DNA from: an uncultured Burkholderiales bacterium
GTDB lineage: Bacteria; Pseudomonadota; Gammaproteobacteria; Burkholderiales; Burkholderiaceae
Direction of reading: 5' to 3'
Assembly: GCA_903845315.1 (NCBI GenBank)
Contig: CAIMWY010000064.1
Coordinates: 1-21,520, forward strand
Length of the DNA stretch: 21,520 nt
This document shows, in pieces, positions 1-9,900 of this stretch. The stretch's first letter is position 1, and each line of letters begins with the position of its first letter. A program made the translations under genes and the position numbers. The notes under the pieces are model-generated. The model saw only the letters and a list, made by a program, of their open reading frames with translations. It did not search any database and was not told the DNA's origin.

Positions 1-109
1 GAGGTCAACGGAAACCATCCCGGTCTTGAGTTCTGGTCTCTGAGGCGCCTTCCGCCACTTTTTCGACCTCCCCCCAATTTATTTAACGAACTCCCCTTGG
101 AGTCACCTG
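1..109 (+). promoter_or_regulatory. rho upstream leader (partial)
   Basis: This non-coding stretch runs from the window edge to the rho start. GGAG at 99-102 lies 7 bases before the ATG at 110 and is the likely ribosome binding site. A weak 4-bp hairpin (GGCG at 44-47 with CGCC at 53-56) is followed by five T at 59-63. It could be the end of an upstream transcript or an attenuator, but it is too short to call a terminator. rho leaders are autoregulated by premature termination in other proteobacteria; nothing here proves that. Confidence 0.4.
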
Positions 110-1372
110 ATGCATCTGAATGAACTCAAGGCACTGCATGTGTCTGAAGTGCTGAAACAAGCCGAAGAACTCGAAATCGAAAACACTGGCCGTATGCGCA
201 AGCAAGAGCTGATGTTTGCCATCATCAAAAAGCGCGCTCGCGCTGGTGAGCAGGTGTTTGCCGACGGGGTGCTTGAAATCTTGCCCGATGGCTTTGGCTT
301 CTTGCGTAGTCCCGACACCAGCTACACCGCCAGCACAGACGACATCTACATCAGCCCAAGCCAGGTGCGCCGCTTCAACTTGCACACCGGTGACATGATC
401 GAAGGCGAAGTGCGCATACCCAAAGACGGCGAGCGTTACTTTGCACTGACCAAGCTCGACCAAGTCAACGGCGACTTGCCTGAGAACAACAAACACAAGG
501 TCATGTTCGAAAACTTGACCCCGCTGTTCCCGCGCGAGCAAATGAAGCTAGAGCAGGACACCAAAGGTGAAGAAAACATCACCGGTCGCATCATCGACAT
601 CATCGCCCCGATCGGCAAAGGTCAACGTGCATTGCTGGTCGCACCACCCAAGAGCGGCAAGACCGTGATGATGCAACACATCGCCCACGCCATTGCTGCC
701 AACTACCCTGACAGCCACATGATGGTGTTGCTGGTGGACGAGCGCCCTGAAGAAGTGACCGAGATGCAGCGCTCGGTCAAAGCCGAAGTGATTGCCTCCA
801 CCTTTGACGAACCTGCTGCACGCCACGTACATGTGGCCGAAATGGTGATTGAACGCGCCAAACGCTTGGTTGAACTCAAAAAAGACGTGGTCATCTTGCT
901 CGACTCCATCACCCGACTGGCCCGCGCCTACAACAACGTTGTGCCCTCATCGGGCAAAGTGCTGACAGGCGGCGTCGACTCCAACGCCTTGCAACGCCCT
1001 AAACGTTTCTTTGGCGCCGCTCGCAAAGTCGAAGAAGGCGGTTCACTCACCATCATTGCCACAGCGTTGATCGACACCGGCAGTCGCATGGATGAAGTGA
1101 TCTTCGAAGAATTCAAAGGTACCGGCAACTGTGAAATTCACTTGGACCGCCGTTTGTATGAAAAACGCGTGTTCCCAGCCATTCAACTCAACCGCAGCGG
1201 TACCCGTCGTGAGGAGTTGTTGCTGGCCCCTGAAATCTTGCAAAAAACTCGTATCTTGCGTCAGTTCATGTACAACATGGACGAAATCGAGTCGATGGAG
1301 TTGATGTTGAAAAACATGAAAGCCACCAAATCAAATGTCGATTTCTTTGACCTAATGCGACGCGGCGGCTAA
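110..1372 (+). CDS. rho: Transcription termination factor Rho
   Basis: Hexameric RNA-dependent ATPase and translocase that ends transcription of untranslated RNA. The 420 residues match the family's usual length of about 419. The N-terminal Rho_N helical region (1-45) leads into the cold-shock-like RNA-binding fold with GFGFLRSP (61-68). Walker A is PPKSGKT (179-185), Walker B is [10 protein letters not shown] (261-270, Asp265), the Q-loop [10 protein letters not shown] covers 281-290 with Lys283, and Arg353 and Arg366 lie in the conserved C-terminal region. All key ATPase residues are present. The ATG at 110 is preceded by GGAG at a 7-base spacing. The gene ends 23 bases before an intrinsic terminator, so it appears to be the last gene of its transcript. 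The next gene is convergent. Identity is very secure. Confidence 0.98.
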   Translation: MHLNELKALHVSEVLKQAEELEIENTGRMRKQELMFAIIKKRARAGEQVFADGVLEILPDGFGFLRSPDTSYTASTDDIYISPSQVRRFNLHTGDMIEGEVRIPKDGERYFALTKLDQVNGDLPENNKHKVMFENLTPLFPREQMKLEQDTKGEENITGRIIDIIAPIGKGQRALLVAPPKSGKTVMMQHIAHAIAANYPDSHMMVLLVDERPEEVTEMQRSVKAEVIASTFDEPAARHVHVAEMVIERAKRLVELKKDVVILLDSITRLARAYNNVVPSSGKVLTGGVDSNALQRPKRFFGAARKVEEGGSLTIIATALIDTGSRMDEVIFEEFKGTGNCEIHLDRRLYEKRVFPAIQLNRSGTRREELLLAPEILQKTRILRQFMYNMDEIESMELMLKNMKATKSNVDFFDLMRRGG

Positions 1373-1395
1373 CGCATCAATCCATCAGAACAAAG

Positions 1396-1429
1396 GGCGC
1401 ATGCGGTCAACCGCATACGCCTTTTTTTT
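1396..1429 (+). terminator. Intrinsic terminator after rho
   Basis: Inverted repeat GGCG-C-ATGCGG (1396-1406), loop TCAA (1407-1410), then CCGCAT-A-CGCC (1411-1421). The stem has ten pairs with one C/A mismatch, and is followed by eight T at 1422-1429. The T tract is on the rho strand. On the opposite strand the hairpin is followed only by CCCTTTG, so it would work poorly for the converging alpha-E gene. Confidence 0.9.
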
Positions 1430-1453
1430 GTGTCCTGATGCAGACGCGATCGC

Positions 1454-2407
1454 TCAAGTAGGAACCAAAAACTCTCGGCTGATGCTCGCCCCGATGTCGT
1501 TCACACGGTCCAAGAACTGAGTCAGATAAGCATGCAGGCCATTGGCCAAAATCTCTTCAATCTTGCCGTATTGCAACTCAGCCAACAACTTGCCTGAGCG
1601 ACGGCGGCTCTCAATGGACGAGTCAGACGACACCATGGCCAAGTTGCTCACCACCTCGTTCAAGCACGCATGAAGGGAGCGTGGCATGTCGGGTCGTAAC
1701 ACGAGCAACTCGGCCACGCGCTCGGGTTGAATCACATCGCGATAGACCTTGCGGTAAATCTCAAAGCCAGACACGCTGCGCAAAATCGCACTCCAGTGGT
1801 AGAAGTCATACTCTTGGTCTTGCGCATTGGCAGCGCCAAAGAAATCGCTTTCCACGGCATGGAACTTCACATCCACCAAGCGGGCCGTATTGTCAGCGCG
1901 CTCCAAGAATGTTCCCAAGCGCATGAAATGCAAAGCTTCATCCATCAGCATGGTTCCCACCGTCACGCCTCGCGACAAATGCGAGCGAAATTTCACCCAC
2001 TCGAAAAACTGACCTGGGTCACGCTCAAATTCACCCGCTTTGATTTTGCGCAACAGCTCCAACCAGGTCTGGTTTTGTGTTTCCCACACCTCCGTGGTCA
2101 AACTGCCGCGCACGGCACGTGCGTTCTCACGGGCGGCTTTGAGGCAAGAAATAATGGACGACGGGTTGTCCTCGTTTTTGACCATGAACGCCATCACGTT
2201 TTCAGGCGTGATCTCAGCATACAGCGCTTCATAGGCAGGCAATAATTCACTGATAGACAGCAAACCTTGCCAACCCATCTGGGCGACGGCAGCTGATTGA
2301 GGCAACAGCGAGGTTTGGTAATTCACATCCAACAGACGTGCGGTATTTTCGGCCCGTTCGGTATAGCGGGACATCCAAAACAGATGGTCAGCAGTACGGC
2401 TCAGCAT
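1454..2407 (-). CDS. Alpha-E domain protein (DUF403), stand-alone copy
   Basis: All-helical 317-residue protein that consists of one alpha-E domain. The family is named for conserved acidic and basic residues in its helices and is found beside circularly permuted ATP-grasp ligases. Its biochemical role is not established. Visible motifs are RYTERAENTARL (14-25), NEDNPSSI (78-85), and the internal near-repeat of the first motif, FLERADNTARLVDV (167-180). The start codon at 2407 follows the stop of the ATP-grasp gene (2410-3855) by 2 bases, and GAGG lies 7 bases before it, so the two are almost certainly co-transcribed and translationally coupled. No signal peptide or membrane segment is visible, so it should be cytoplasmic. 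A second alpha-E domain is fused to an ATP-grasp domain at 10491-13298. Family assignment is strong; function is inference. Confidence 0.93.
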   Translation of the reverse strand: MLSRTADHLFWMSRYTERAENTARLLDVNYQTSLLPQSAAVAQMGWQGLLSISELLPAYEALYAEITPENVMAFMVKNEDNPSSIISCLKAARENARAVRGSLTTEVWETQNQTWLELLRKIKAGEFERDPGQFFEWVKFRSHLSRGVTVGTMLMDEALHFMRLGTFLERADNTARLVDVKFHAVESDFFGAANAQDQEYDFYHWSAILRSVSGFEIYRKVYRDVIQPERVAELLVLRPDMPRSLHACLNEVVSNLAMVSSDSSIESRRRSGKLLAELQYGKIEEILANGLHAYLTQFLDRVNDIGASISREFLVPT

Positions 2408-2409
2408 AG

Positions 2410-3855
2410 TTAAACCTCAAGAATCCATGTGTCTTTGGTGCCACCGCCTTGCGACGAATTCACCACCAGTGAGCCTTCCTTCAATGCCACGCGGGTCAAA
2501 CCGCCTGGCACCATCTGCACGGTTTTTCCACTCAGCACGAAGGGGCGTAAATCGATATGGCGGGGCGCAATGCCGCTTTCCACATAAGTCGGGCAGCTCG
2601 ACAAACTCAAGGTCGGCTGTGAGATATAACCATCCGGTTTGGCAATCAAGACGCGGCGAAAGTCCTCTATCTCGGCCTGGGTGGCAGCAGGCCCAACCAA
2701 CATGCCGTAGCCGCCTGCCCCGTGCACCTCTTTCACAACCAACTCATTCAGGTGATCGAGTGTGTATTGCAAGTCTTCTTTCTTGCGGCACTGAAAAGTC
2801 GGCACATTGTTCAGGATGGGTTTTTCGCCCAAGTAGAACTCGATCATTTGGGGCACATAGGGGTAAATCGACTTGTCGTCAGCAATGCCTGTCCCTACTG
2901 CATTACAAATACTCACATGCCCTGCACGGTACACATCCATCAAGCTTTCACAACCCAAGGTCGATGAAGAACGAAACACCTTGGGATCCAAAAAGTCATC
3001 GTCCACGCGTCGATAAATCACATCCACCCGCTTAGGGCCACGCGTGGTGCGCATGTACACAAAGTTGTCTTTCACAAACAAGTCTTGACCTTCGACCAAC
3101 TCGACGCCCATTTGTTGCGCCAAAAACGCGTGTTCAAAATAAGCGCTGTTGTACATGCCCGGGGTCAACACCACCACGGTGGGGTTGTCGGTAGTCGCTG
3201 GGCAGCTGGCGCGCAAGGTCTCTAGCAACAAGTCAGGGTAATGCGCTACCGGTGCCACACGGTGCTGGCTGAACAACTCGGGAAACAGCCGCATCATCAT
3301 CTTGCGGTCTTCAAGCATATAGCTCACGCCACTGGGCACACGCAGGTTGTCTTCAAGCACGTAGTACTCGCCCTCACCTTGCGCGTTAGGAGCGCGCACG
3401 ATGTCGATGCCACTGATGTTCGAGTACACGTTGTGCGGCACATCCACGCCCATCATTTCGGGTCGAAACTGGGCGTTATGAAGAATCTGCTCAGTGGGAA
3501 TCACCCCCGCCTTCAAAATATCTTGTTCGTGGTAAATGTCGTGAATGAAACGGTTCAATGCGGTCACGCGCTGCACCAGCCCCTTTTGCATATCGCGCCA
3601 TTCATGGGCTGGAATCACACGCGGAATCAGATCAAACGGGATCAGGCGCTCGGTGCCAGCGCCGTCTTCATCCTTATCGCCGTACACGGCAAAGGTGATG
3701 CCCACGCGACGAAAAATCATTTCAGCTTCTTCACGGCGGCCGCGCATGGCTTGTGGGTCTTGGCGGTTCAGCCAGTCCAAGTAGCTTTTGTAGTGGGGCC
3801 TGACCTGCTCCGGTACATGGGGCAGTTGGGCATACATTTCATCAAACTTGTGCAT
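2410..3855 (-). CDS. Circularly permuted type 2 ATP-grasp protein, stand-alone copy
   Basis: Predicted ATP-dependent carboxylate-amine (peptide-forming) ligase, 481 residues, cytoplasmic. Family motifs are all visible: LEDN (167-170) followed by VPSG (173-176) and LEDR (181-184), the block VLTPGMYNSAYFEHAF (229-244), EGQDL (255-259), RRVDDDFLDP (282-291), NAVGTG (318-323), the nucleotide-binding VVKEVHGAGGYGM (373-385, with Lys375), RHIDLRPF (432-439), GGLTRVA (451-457), and a glycine-rich end, SSQGGGTKDTW (467-477). AGGAG lies 7 bases before the ATG. It lies 42 bases downstream of comEC and 2 bases upstream of the alpha-E gene, so the three may share a transcript. Comparative genomics places this family in predicted peptide-tagging or peptide-synthesis systems. 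The substrate is unknown. This copy looks catalytically intact, unlike the fused paralogue at 10491-13298. Confidence 0.93.
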   Translation of the reverse strand: MHKFDEMYAQLPHVPEQVRPHYKSYLDWLNRQDPQAMRGRREEAEMIFRRVGITFAVYGDKDEDGAGTERLIPFDLIPRVIPAHEWRDMQKGLVQRVTALNRFIHDIYHEQDILKAGVIPTEQILHNAQFRPEMMGVDVPHNVYSNISGIDIVRAPNAQGEGEYYVLEDNLRVPSGVSYMLEDRKMMMRLFPELFSQHRVAPVAHYPDLLLETLRASCPATTDNPTVVVLTPGMYNSAYFEHAFLAQQMGVELVEGQDLFVKDNFVYMRTTRGPKRVDVIYRRVDDDFLDPKVFRSSSTLGCESLMDVYRAGHVSICNAVGTGIADDKSIYPYVPQMIEFYLGEKPILNNVPTFQCRKKEDLQYTLDHLNELVVKEVHGAGGYGMLVGPAATQAEIEDFRRVLIAKPDGYISQPTLSLSSCPTYVESGIAPRHIDLRPFVLSGKTVQMVPGGLTRVALKEGSLVVNSSQGGGTKDTWILEV

Positions 3856-3897
3856 CTTGGAACTCCTGCGCAGACAGAAGCAAGTTAAATGCCATTA

Positions 3898-6336
3898 TCA
3901 AGGTATTCGGTGGTGCCAATAGCGTTGGTGCTCTTCGCGCGCGCAGCGCACCAACTTGGGCTGTTCGCTTTGCCATAGCGATGCACCACAACGGGGGGTC
4001 TGCACCACAAGAACCCCCTGTTCTGTGTAACGCGCCAGCACATCACTGCGGGGATGTCCAAAGCGGTTGCGATACCCAGCCTGCACCACGGCAACAAGAC
4101 GTTGAACCGTTTGTAGAAACTCGTTCGTTGAAGAAGTCGCGCTGCCATGGTGCGGCACCAGCAGCCAATCGGCCTGCAATGTTTGCCCTGAACGAATCAA
4201 GCGTTGTTCCTGTGCAGCCTCAATATCACCCACCAACAGCGCACGCACCCCATTTGTGCTTTGCACACGCAACACACAACTCATGGCGTTGGGCTTTAAA
4301 GCGCGCGCATAGTCACTCTCATTGGGATGAAGCACGCTGAACTGAACGCCATCCCATTCCCAGTGCTGACCACTTTCACAACGTTGTATCTTGTGCAAAT
4401 CGTTCAAAAAGTGCGACGAAGGCGTTGAAGACCACAACTGGACCTGTGGCTGCATAGCCAGAACGGCAGGTGCACCTCCACTGTGGTCGCTGTCTTGATG
4501 GCTGATGACCACCCCATCCAATCGCTCCCCTAAGCTACGCAGCAAGGGCACCAACACACGCTGCCCTGCATCAGTTTCGGCTGAATAACGTGGACCGGTG
4601 TCATACAGCAAAGCATGCGCTTGGGTTCGCACAAGCACCGAATGCCCTTGCCCCATGTCCGCTGCGATGAGCTCAAATGCCCCATGAGGCGGACGCGGCG
4701 TCTGCCAAGTCAACAGCGGCAGCACCATCACAAAACCACAAAGTCGCATCCAACCTGGCATGCGACGAGCCCACAAAGCCACACCCAACAGAGAAGATGC
4801 GCCCACCCACGCAGGAGCAGCTGGCGCAGACCATTGCGCCCAAGATACTTGCGCCATCCACGTCAAGCAGTTCATCAATAGCTGTAATGTGAGCTGTGCC
4901 CATGACCAAAGCGCGGACCAGAACAAGCCCAACAAACACAAAGGCGTGACCAACAAAGTGACCCAAGGCACCGCCAGCAAATTGGCTAGCAAACCTACGA
5001 CCGAAACTTGGTGAAACAGCAACAAACTCAGAGGCGCCAAGCACACACTCATCAACCACTGTTCGCGCACCATATTGTTCAGTTGATGCCATGCACGATG
5101 CGCTGTTGTGAGTCCGCCAGTTTCTGGGGGGCGCCCAGAAGCAAACAACACCCCAACCGCGACAAAGCTTAGCCAGAACCCTGCTTGCAATATGGCCCAA
5201 GGATCCAAAGCTACCACCACCATGCAAACCAACAACCACACATGAGGCCAGGGCCAACGCAGCCCATGCCAGCGCAGCCAAGTGGCCGTCAAAAGCATCC
5301 AAACAGTGCGTTGAGCTGGCAAGCCCCAGCCAGTGAACAATGCATACATGAAGGCCACACCACAGCCCACGGCCTGAGCTGCATGAGGAGCAGGCAGACG
5401 TAAGCACCAAGGCCGCAGACGTGACCAATTGCTGCTACGACGCCAACACCATCCCGCCACCGCAGCAGCAAGCCAAGCCAAGCCGGTGATGTGCAGACCT
5501 GAAATCGACATCAAATGCGCCACACCCGTGGCGCGAAACACGTCCCAGTCGGCTCGCTCAATGGCTGCTTGATCGCCAACCAGCAAGGCCGAGATGATGC
5601 CCGCCATGGCACGCTCAGGAATTTGGCGCTCAATCGCCTCTCGTGCATCTTGACGCCATCGCTCGATCGGATGGGTAAGACGCGCACCGAGGCGAACTGG
5701 GACGGGATCTCGCGTCCCCGCTCGAACATAACCGGTGGCCTGGAGCTTTTGTTCCCACAGCCACAACTCGTAATCAAAACCATGCGGATTCATGTGCCCA
5801 TGGGGTGCTTTGAGTCGAACCGCAAAGCGCCAGCGATCGCCTGCTCTCACCTCTGGAGGTGGTTCACCCACATCTTGCCCTCCCCAAGTTTTGCTGCCAT
5901 ACCAACCTAGAAGAACATGCGGTGGTATGCCCGGCGGGGCATGCTCGACTTCAAAGCGAAATCGCCAGTTTTCGCCCATGTGTTGCGGCATGGCGGCAAT
6001 CACCCCCTCCACCACAACGGTGACGCCCTCCCATCGAGGCTGAATGCTGCTCGCCAATTGCGCATGAGCACGCCAACCAGTAAGACCAAACGCCATTGCA
6101 CAAGCACCTACCCCAAGCAGCCATAGGGAATTAATCCAAAGGCGTAAGTGTGAAGATCGCAACCATGCCAAAGAAGCCCAAATCAAGCAACCACCCAGTG
6201 CCATGAGGCCCAGGTAGAAATTCGACGCCATGAGTTCGCGCTCTTGCAACTGCCAAGCCGTGCCTGCCAACCAACCAATGCCAAGAGGGGTAAGACGTGA
6301 AATCAATGCAGACCTTGTTGAGCCAAGGTCTGGCAA
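3898..6336 (-). CDS. comEC: DNA internalization / competence protein ComEC/Rec2
   Basis: Inner-membrane channel for single-stranded DNA uptake during natural transformation. It is about 812 residues, normal for proteobacterial ComEC. The N-terminal 90 residues hold hydrophobic segments. A soluble DUF4131-type region follows (about 100-220). The Competence domain (about 240-510) carries LMSISGLHITG (275-285) and many membrane helices. The C-terminal metallo-beta-lactamase-like domain (about 552-812) begins at IAADMGQGHSV and contains SHQDSDHSGG (612-621) and a later LLVPHHGSA motif, so the metal-binding histidines are present. The chosen start is TTG at 6336, because no in-frame ATG exists between the upstream stop and residue 36. 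An internal TTG at residue 11 or the ATG at residue 36 are alternatives. No other competence genes are in the window. Confidence 0.95.
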   Translation of the reverse strand: MPDLGSTRSALISRLTPLGIGWLAGTAWQLQERELMASNFYLGLMALGGCLIWASLAWLRSSHLRLWINSLWLLGVGACAMAFGLTGWRAHAQLASSIQPRWEGVTVVVEGVIAAMPQHMGENWRFRFEVEHAPPGIPPHVLLGWYGSKTWGGQDVGEPPPEVRAGDRWRFAVRLKAPHGHMNPHGFDYELWLWEQKLQATGYVRAGTRDPVPVRLGARLTHPIERWRQDAREAIERQIPERAMAGIISALLVGDQAAIERADWDVFRATGVAHLMSISGLHITGLAWLAAAVAGWCWRRSSNWSRLRPWCLRLPAPHAAQAVGCGVAFMYALFTGWGLPAQRTVWMLLTATWLRWHGLRWPWPHVWLLVCMVVVALDPWAILQAGFWLSFVAVGVLFASGRPPETGGLTTAHRAWHQLNNMVREQWLMSVCLAPLSLLLFHQVSVVGLLANLLAVPWVTLLVTPLCLLGLFWSALWSWAQLTLQLLMNCLTWMAQVSWAQWSAPAAPAWVGASSLLGVALWARRMPGWMRLCGFVMVLPLLTWQTPRPPHGAFELIAADMGQGHSVLVRTQAHALLYDTGPRYSAETDAGQRVLVPLLRSLGERLDGVVISHQDSDHSGGAPAVLAMQPQVQLWSSTPSSHFLNDLHKIQRCESGQHWEWDGVQFSVLHPNESDYARALKPNAMSCVLRVQSTNGVRALLVGDIEAAQEQRLIRSGQTLQADWLLVPHHGSATSSTNEFLQTVQRLVAVVQAGYRNRFGHPRSDVLARYTEQGVLVVQTPRCGASLWQSEQPKLVRCAREEHQRYWHHRIP

Positions 6337-6411
6337 TCTATCTAACTGCGCGCCATTAGGAACAAGGCGCGCTCACAAACTCGAGCGTATCAAGCAAATT
6401 CGCTTTCACCA

Positions 6412-6837
6412 TCAAGCAGCAGGTTTGCCCGAACAGATTTCTTTTTTCAGCGAAGCCAAGTATGTATTTGGCCGAATGGGCACCTCGCGCATGCGCAACT
6501 CTGGCGCATCTTCTGCCACCACTTCCTTGCCCTTGCCCATGGGTTTTTCAAAGTAGCTGACCGACAAGCGCACCACCATATCCGTCTTGCAGTACATGCG
6601 CCAACGGGTCATGACCGACTTGTAACTCTCTCCACTGGAGGTTTTCTCACCCTTGGGAAAGTCCACCATGGTCCAAGCATAGCGAGACACATGGACGGGC
6701 ATCACCGCATCCTTATCGAAGTAGTAAGCGATATCCTCATCTTTAGCCAACTCGCTCCAATCGGCTGCAGCCATAGGGGTCCATGCCATCAAGGTGGCCC
6801 AAAAACCTAATAACAAGAGACAACGAGGTGCGCACAT
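6412..6837 (-). CDS. Small exported protein, surface-adhesin-E-like
   Basis: 141-residue protein with a clear signal peptide. A hydrophobic core, LLLLGFWATLMAW, is followed by small residues and a likely cleavage at MAAA-DW (about residue 26). The mature part has the pattern of the short secreted proteins annotated as surface-adhesin protein E or CNP1-like: a tryptophan start, YYFD, then a central W-M-V-D-F segment, RWRMYCKTD, and a C-terminal Cys in KKEICSG. The two cysteines of the mature part could form a disulphide in the periplasm. ATG at 6837 is preferred because the signal peptide then has normal length. TTG at 6867, preceded by AGGA, would add ten residues. It lies 75 bases upstream of comEC on the same strand and is divergent from the transglutaminase operon. 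Family assignment is moderate; function is not known. Confidence 0.7.
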   Translation of the reverse strand: MCAPRCLLLLGFWATLMAWTPMAAADWSELAKDEDIAYYFDKDAVMPVHVSRYAWTMVDFPKGEKTSSGESYKSVMTRWRMYCKTDMVVRLSVSYFEKPMGKGKEVVAEDAPELRMREVPIRPNTYLASLKKEICSGKPAA

Positions 6838-6914
6838 GGCTTTCAACACAATCACTTTCCGATTCAACGTGCATCCTGTATCGGTGCCAGCCCAAGAAGC
6901 TTGAGTGCACCAGC

Positions 6915-6937
6915 TTGGCGCATAAACATTGGCGCAT
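6915..6937 (+). repeat. 9-bp direct repeat in the divergent promoter region
   Basis: TTGGCGCAT occurs at 6915-6923 and again at 6929-6937, with the two starts 14 bases apart, just upstream of the transglutaminase start at 6957. The gap between the divergent genes (6838-6956) is only 119 bases and must hold the control signals of both. I see no convincing -35/-10 pair. The repeat could be paired operator half-sites or chance. Confidence 0.4.
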
Positions 6938-6956
6938 GTTTTGCTTTAATCAAGAA

Positions 6957-9900
6957 ATGTCTATCCATGCCGCACTTCATCACGTCACGCACTATACCTA
7001 CGACCGACTTGTAGAGCTTGGCCCACAAGTCATCCGCCTGCGGCCCGCACCCCACTGTCGCAGCAAAGTGCTGTCCTATGCCCTCAAGGTTGAACCGGCG
7101 CACTTCATCAACTGGCAACAAGACCCTTTGGCCAACTACCAAGCACGCTTGGTGTTTCACGAAAAAACCGACGAGTTCAAAGTCACGGTGGACTTGGTGG
7201 TCGAAATGGCGGTCTACAACCCTTTTGATTTTTTTCTCGAACCCACGGCCGAAACATTTCCCTTTAGCTACGACACAGCCACCTCACTTGAGCTAGCGCC
7301 CTACTTGGCAACGCTGGCGCCAACGTCTAAGTTTCAGGCCTATTGCAAGTCGATCGACATGGACGCACTCAAGCGTGAGCCCATCCGCACCATCGACTTT
7401 TTGGTTCAGATCAACCAAAAGCTCCACCTCGACGTCGACTACCTGATCCGCATGGAGCCTGGCGTGCAAACACCTGAAGAAACCCTCACACTGCGCAGCG
7501 GCTCATGCCGTGACAGCGCTTGGCTGATGGTTCAGTTGCTGCGCCAGTGCGGTTTGGCAGCACGCTTTGTGTCGGGCTACCTGATTCAATTGACGTCAGA
7601 CGTCAAATCTCTGGACGGCCCCAGCGGCACTGAGGTTGACTTCACCGACCTGCATGCATGGTGCGAGGTTTATCTACCCGGTGCAGGTTGGATCGGACTA
7701 GACCCCACCTCGGGTTTGTTTGCGGGCGAAGGCCATATTCCTTTGGCCTGCACCCCCCAACCGTCAAGTGCTGCACCCATCGAAGGCTTGGTGGATGAGG
7801 CCGAGGTGGAGTTCAGCCACGAAATGAAAGTCACTCGGGTGCTGGAGTCGCCCCGCGTGACCAAGCCCTATACCGAAGACCAGTGGATGGAAGTGCTGGC
7901 CTTGGGCGACGTGGTCGATCGCCGCTTGAACGATGGGGATGTGCGCTTGACCATGGGCGGCGAACCCACCTTCGTGGCGGTGAATGACCGCGACGCTCCT
8001 GAGTGGAATACCGAGGCACTTGGCCCCACCAAGCGCGCCTACGCCACAGAGTTGGTCCACAAACTTCGCGACGAATACGGCAAAGGCGGCTTTTTGCACT
8101 TTGGCCAAGGCAAGTGGTACCCGGGAGAACAGTTGCCACGTTGGGCGCTGGGTATTTACTGGCGCGCCGACGGACAGCCTTGTTGGCACAACCCCGACTT
8201 GTTTGCTGACGAGCGCGTGCCCAGTCACTACACCAGCGAAGACGCTGAAAAATTCACACATACCTTGGCTCTCAAACTGGGCTTGGATGGCCAACACATT
8301 ACCGCTGGGTACGAAGATACTTGGTACTACCTTTGGCGCGAGCGCCGCTTGCCCGGCAACGTCGATCCGTTTGACTCACGCCTCGAGGACGAGATGGAGC
8401 GCGCCCGATTGCACCGTGTCTTCACGCAAGGTCTCAAACAAGTCGTGGGCTATGTGCTTCCCATCAAAGCCAACGAACCCGAACTGCCCGGCCCACGCTG
8501 GAGCACCGGTTCATGGTTCTTGCGCGATGAGCGGATGTACTTGGTGCCGGGCGACTCTTCCATGGGCTATCGCCTTCCGCTGGACTCATTGCCGTGGGTC
8601 ACCGCAGCCGACTATCCCTACCCCATCAACCAAGACCATTACGCCGAGCGCCAACCGCTGCCTCACGCCGCTGCCTTGAAAGCACAGTACGCACATCATG
8701 CGCGCTTTACCCACTTCAGCGCCCACGAAAATGGCGGGGGCTTTGCCGAGGGTGGCACCGTGGCCTTAGGTGCCAACGACTACGCCAAACAAATGGCCAA
8801 GGGGTCTGCAAGCAAGGCCGCTAATGCGCTTGACGCTGCTCATGCCAACACCGCCCCCGGAAAATTTCAGTCGGCATCTTGGATCACCCGCACCGCCATC
8901 TGCGTGGAAGTGCGCGACCCAGCCAGGGCCAACGGCCCCAATGTCGAATTGGCTGGTAAAGCGGGTCAACCAGCACAAAGCTTGATGTATGTATTCATGC
9001 CGCCCTTGACGCGCCTGGAAGACTATCTGGAGCTGTTGAGTGCCGTAGAAGCCACCGCCCAAGAACTCAATATGCGCATCGTGTTGGAGGGCTATGGCCC
9101 ACCGCGAGATCCTCGCCTCAAAGTATTGGCTGTCACGCCCGACCCCGGCGTGATCGAGGTCAACATCCATCCCGCACACAACTGGCAAGAGATCGTCGAA
9201 CACACTGAGTTCTTGTACCAAGCTTCTTTCGAGTCACGCCTGTCGGCCGAAAAATTCATGACCGATGGCCGTCACACCGGCACCGGCGGCGGCAACCATG
9301 TCGTCATGGGGGGCGCCACACCTACAGACAGCCCGTTCTTGCGCAAGCCTGAACTGCTGGCCAGCTTGATTTTGTATTGGCACAACCACCCGTCTTTGAG
9401 CTACCTGTTCAGCGGCATGTTCATTGGTCCCACCAGCCAGGCTCCCCGCGTGGACGAAGCGCGCAACGACCAAATTTACGAACTCGAAATTGCACTGGCC
9501 GAAATCCGAAACAACCGCGCTAAATACGGCGTCGACTTGCCCCCGTGGTTGGTTGACCGCAGCTTGCGCAACTTGCTGATCGACGTCACAGGCAACACCC
9601 ACCGCTCGGAGTTTTGTATCGACAAGCTCTACTCGCCAGACTCCTCCACTGGACGCCTGGGTTTGCTGGAGTTGCGCGCCTTTGAAATGCCCCCACATGC
9701 CCGCATGAGCGTGGTGCAGCAACTGCTGTTGCGTGCCTTGGTGGCACGCTTTTGGGAGCAGTCCTACGAAGCCCCTGCCACCCGATGGGGCACCGAATTG
9801 CACGACCGTTTTTTGCTACCTCACTTTGTCAAGGTCGACTTTGACGACGTGCTGACTGAGCTCGGCGACAACGGCTTTCACTTCGACCCCGCCTGGTTTG

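Noticed and set aside
44..63. GGCG/CGCC hairpin with five T upstream of rho as an intrinsic terminator
   Set aside because: The stem has only four base pairs; it is too weak to call without transcript data.
3241..3888. A 215-codon plus-strand open frame opposite the ATP-grasp gene
   Set aside because: It lies wholly antisense to a gene with many recognisable motifs, its translation is His-rich and has no family pattern, and it follows from the codon bias of the opposite strand.
4673..5428. A 251-codon minus-strand frame inside comEC
   Set aside because: It overlaps the transmembrane core of ComEC in another frame; the Cys/Ser/Gly-rich product is typical of an out-of-frame reading of hydrophobic codons.
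7764..9221. Long antisense frames (177 and 151 codons) inside the transglutaminase-DUF2126 gene
   Set aside because: They have no ribosome binding sites or recognisable motifs, and the sense frame is fully supported by catalytic motifs on both sides.
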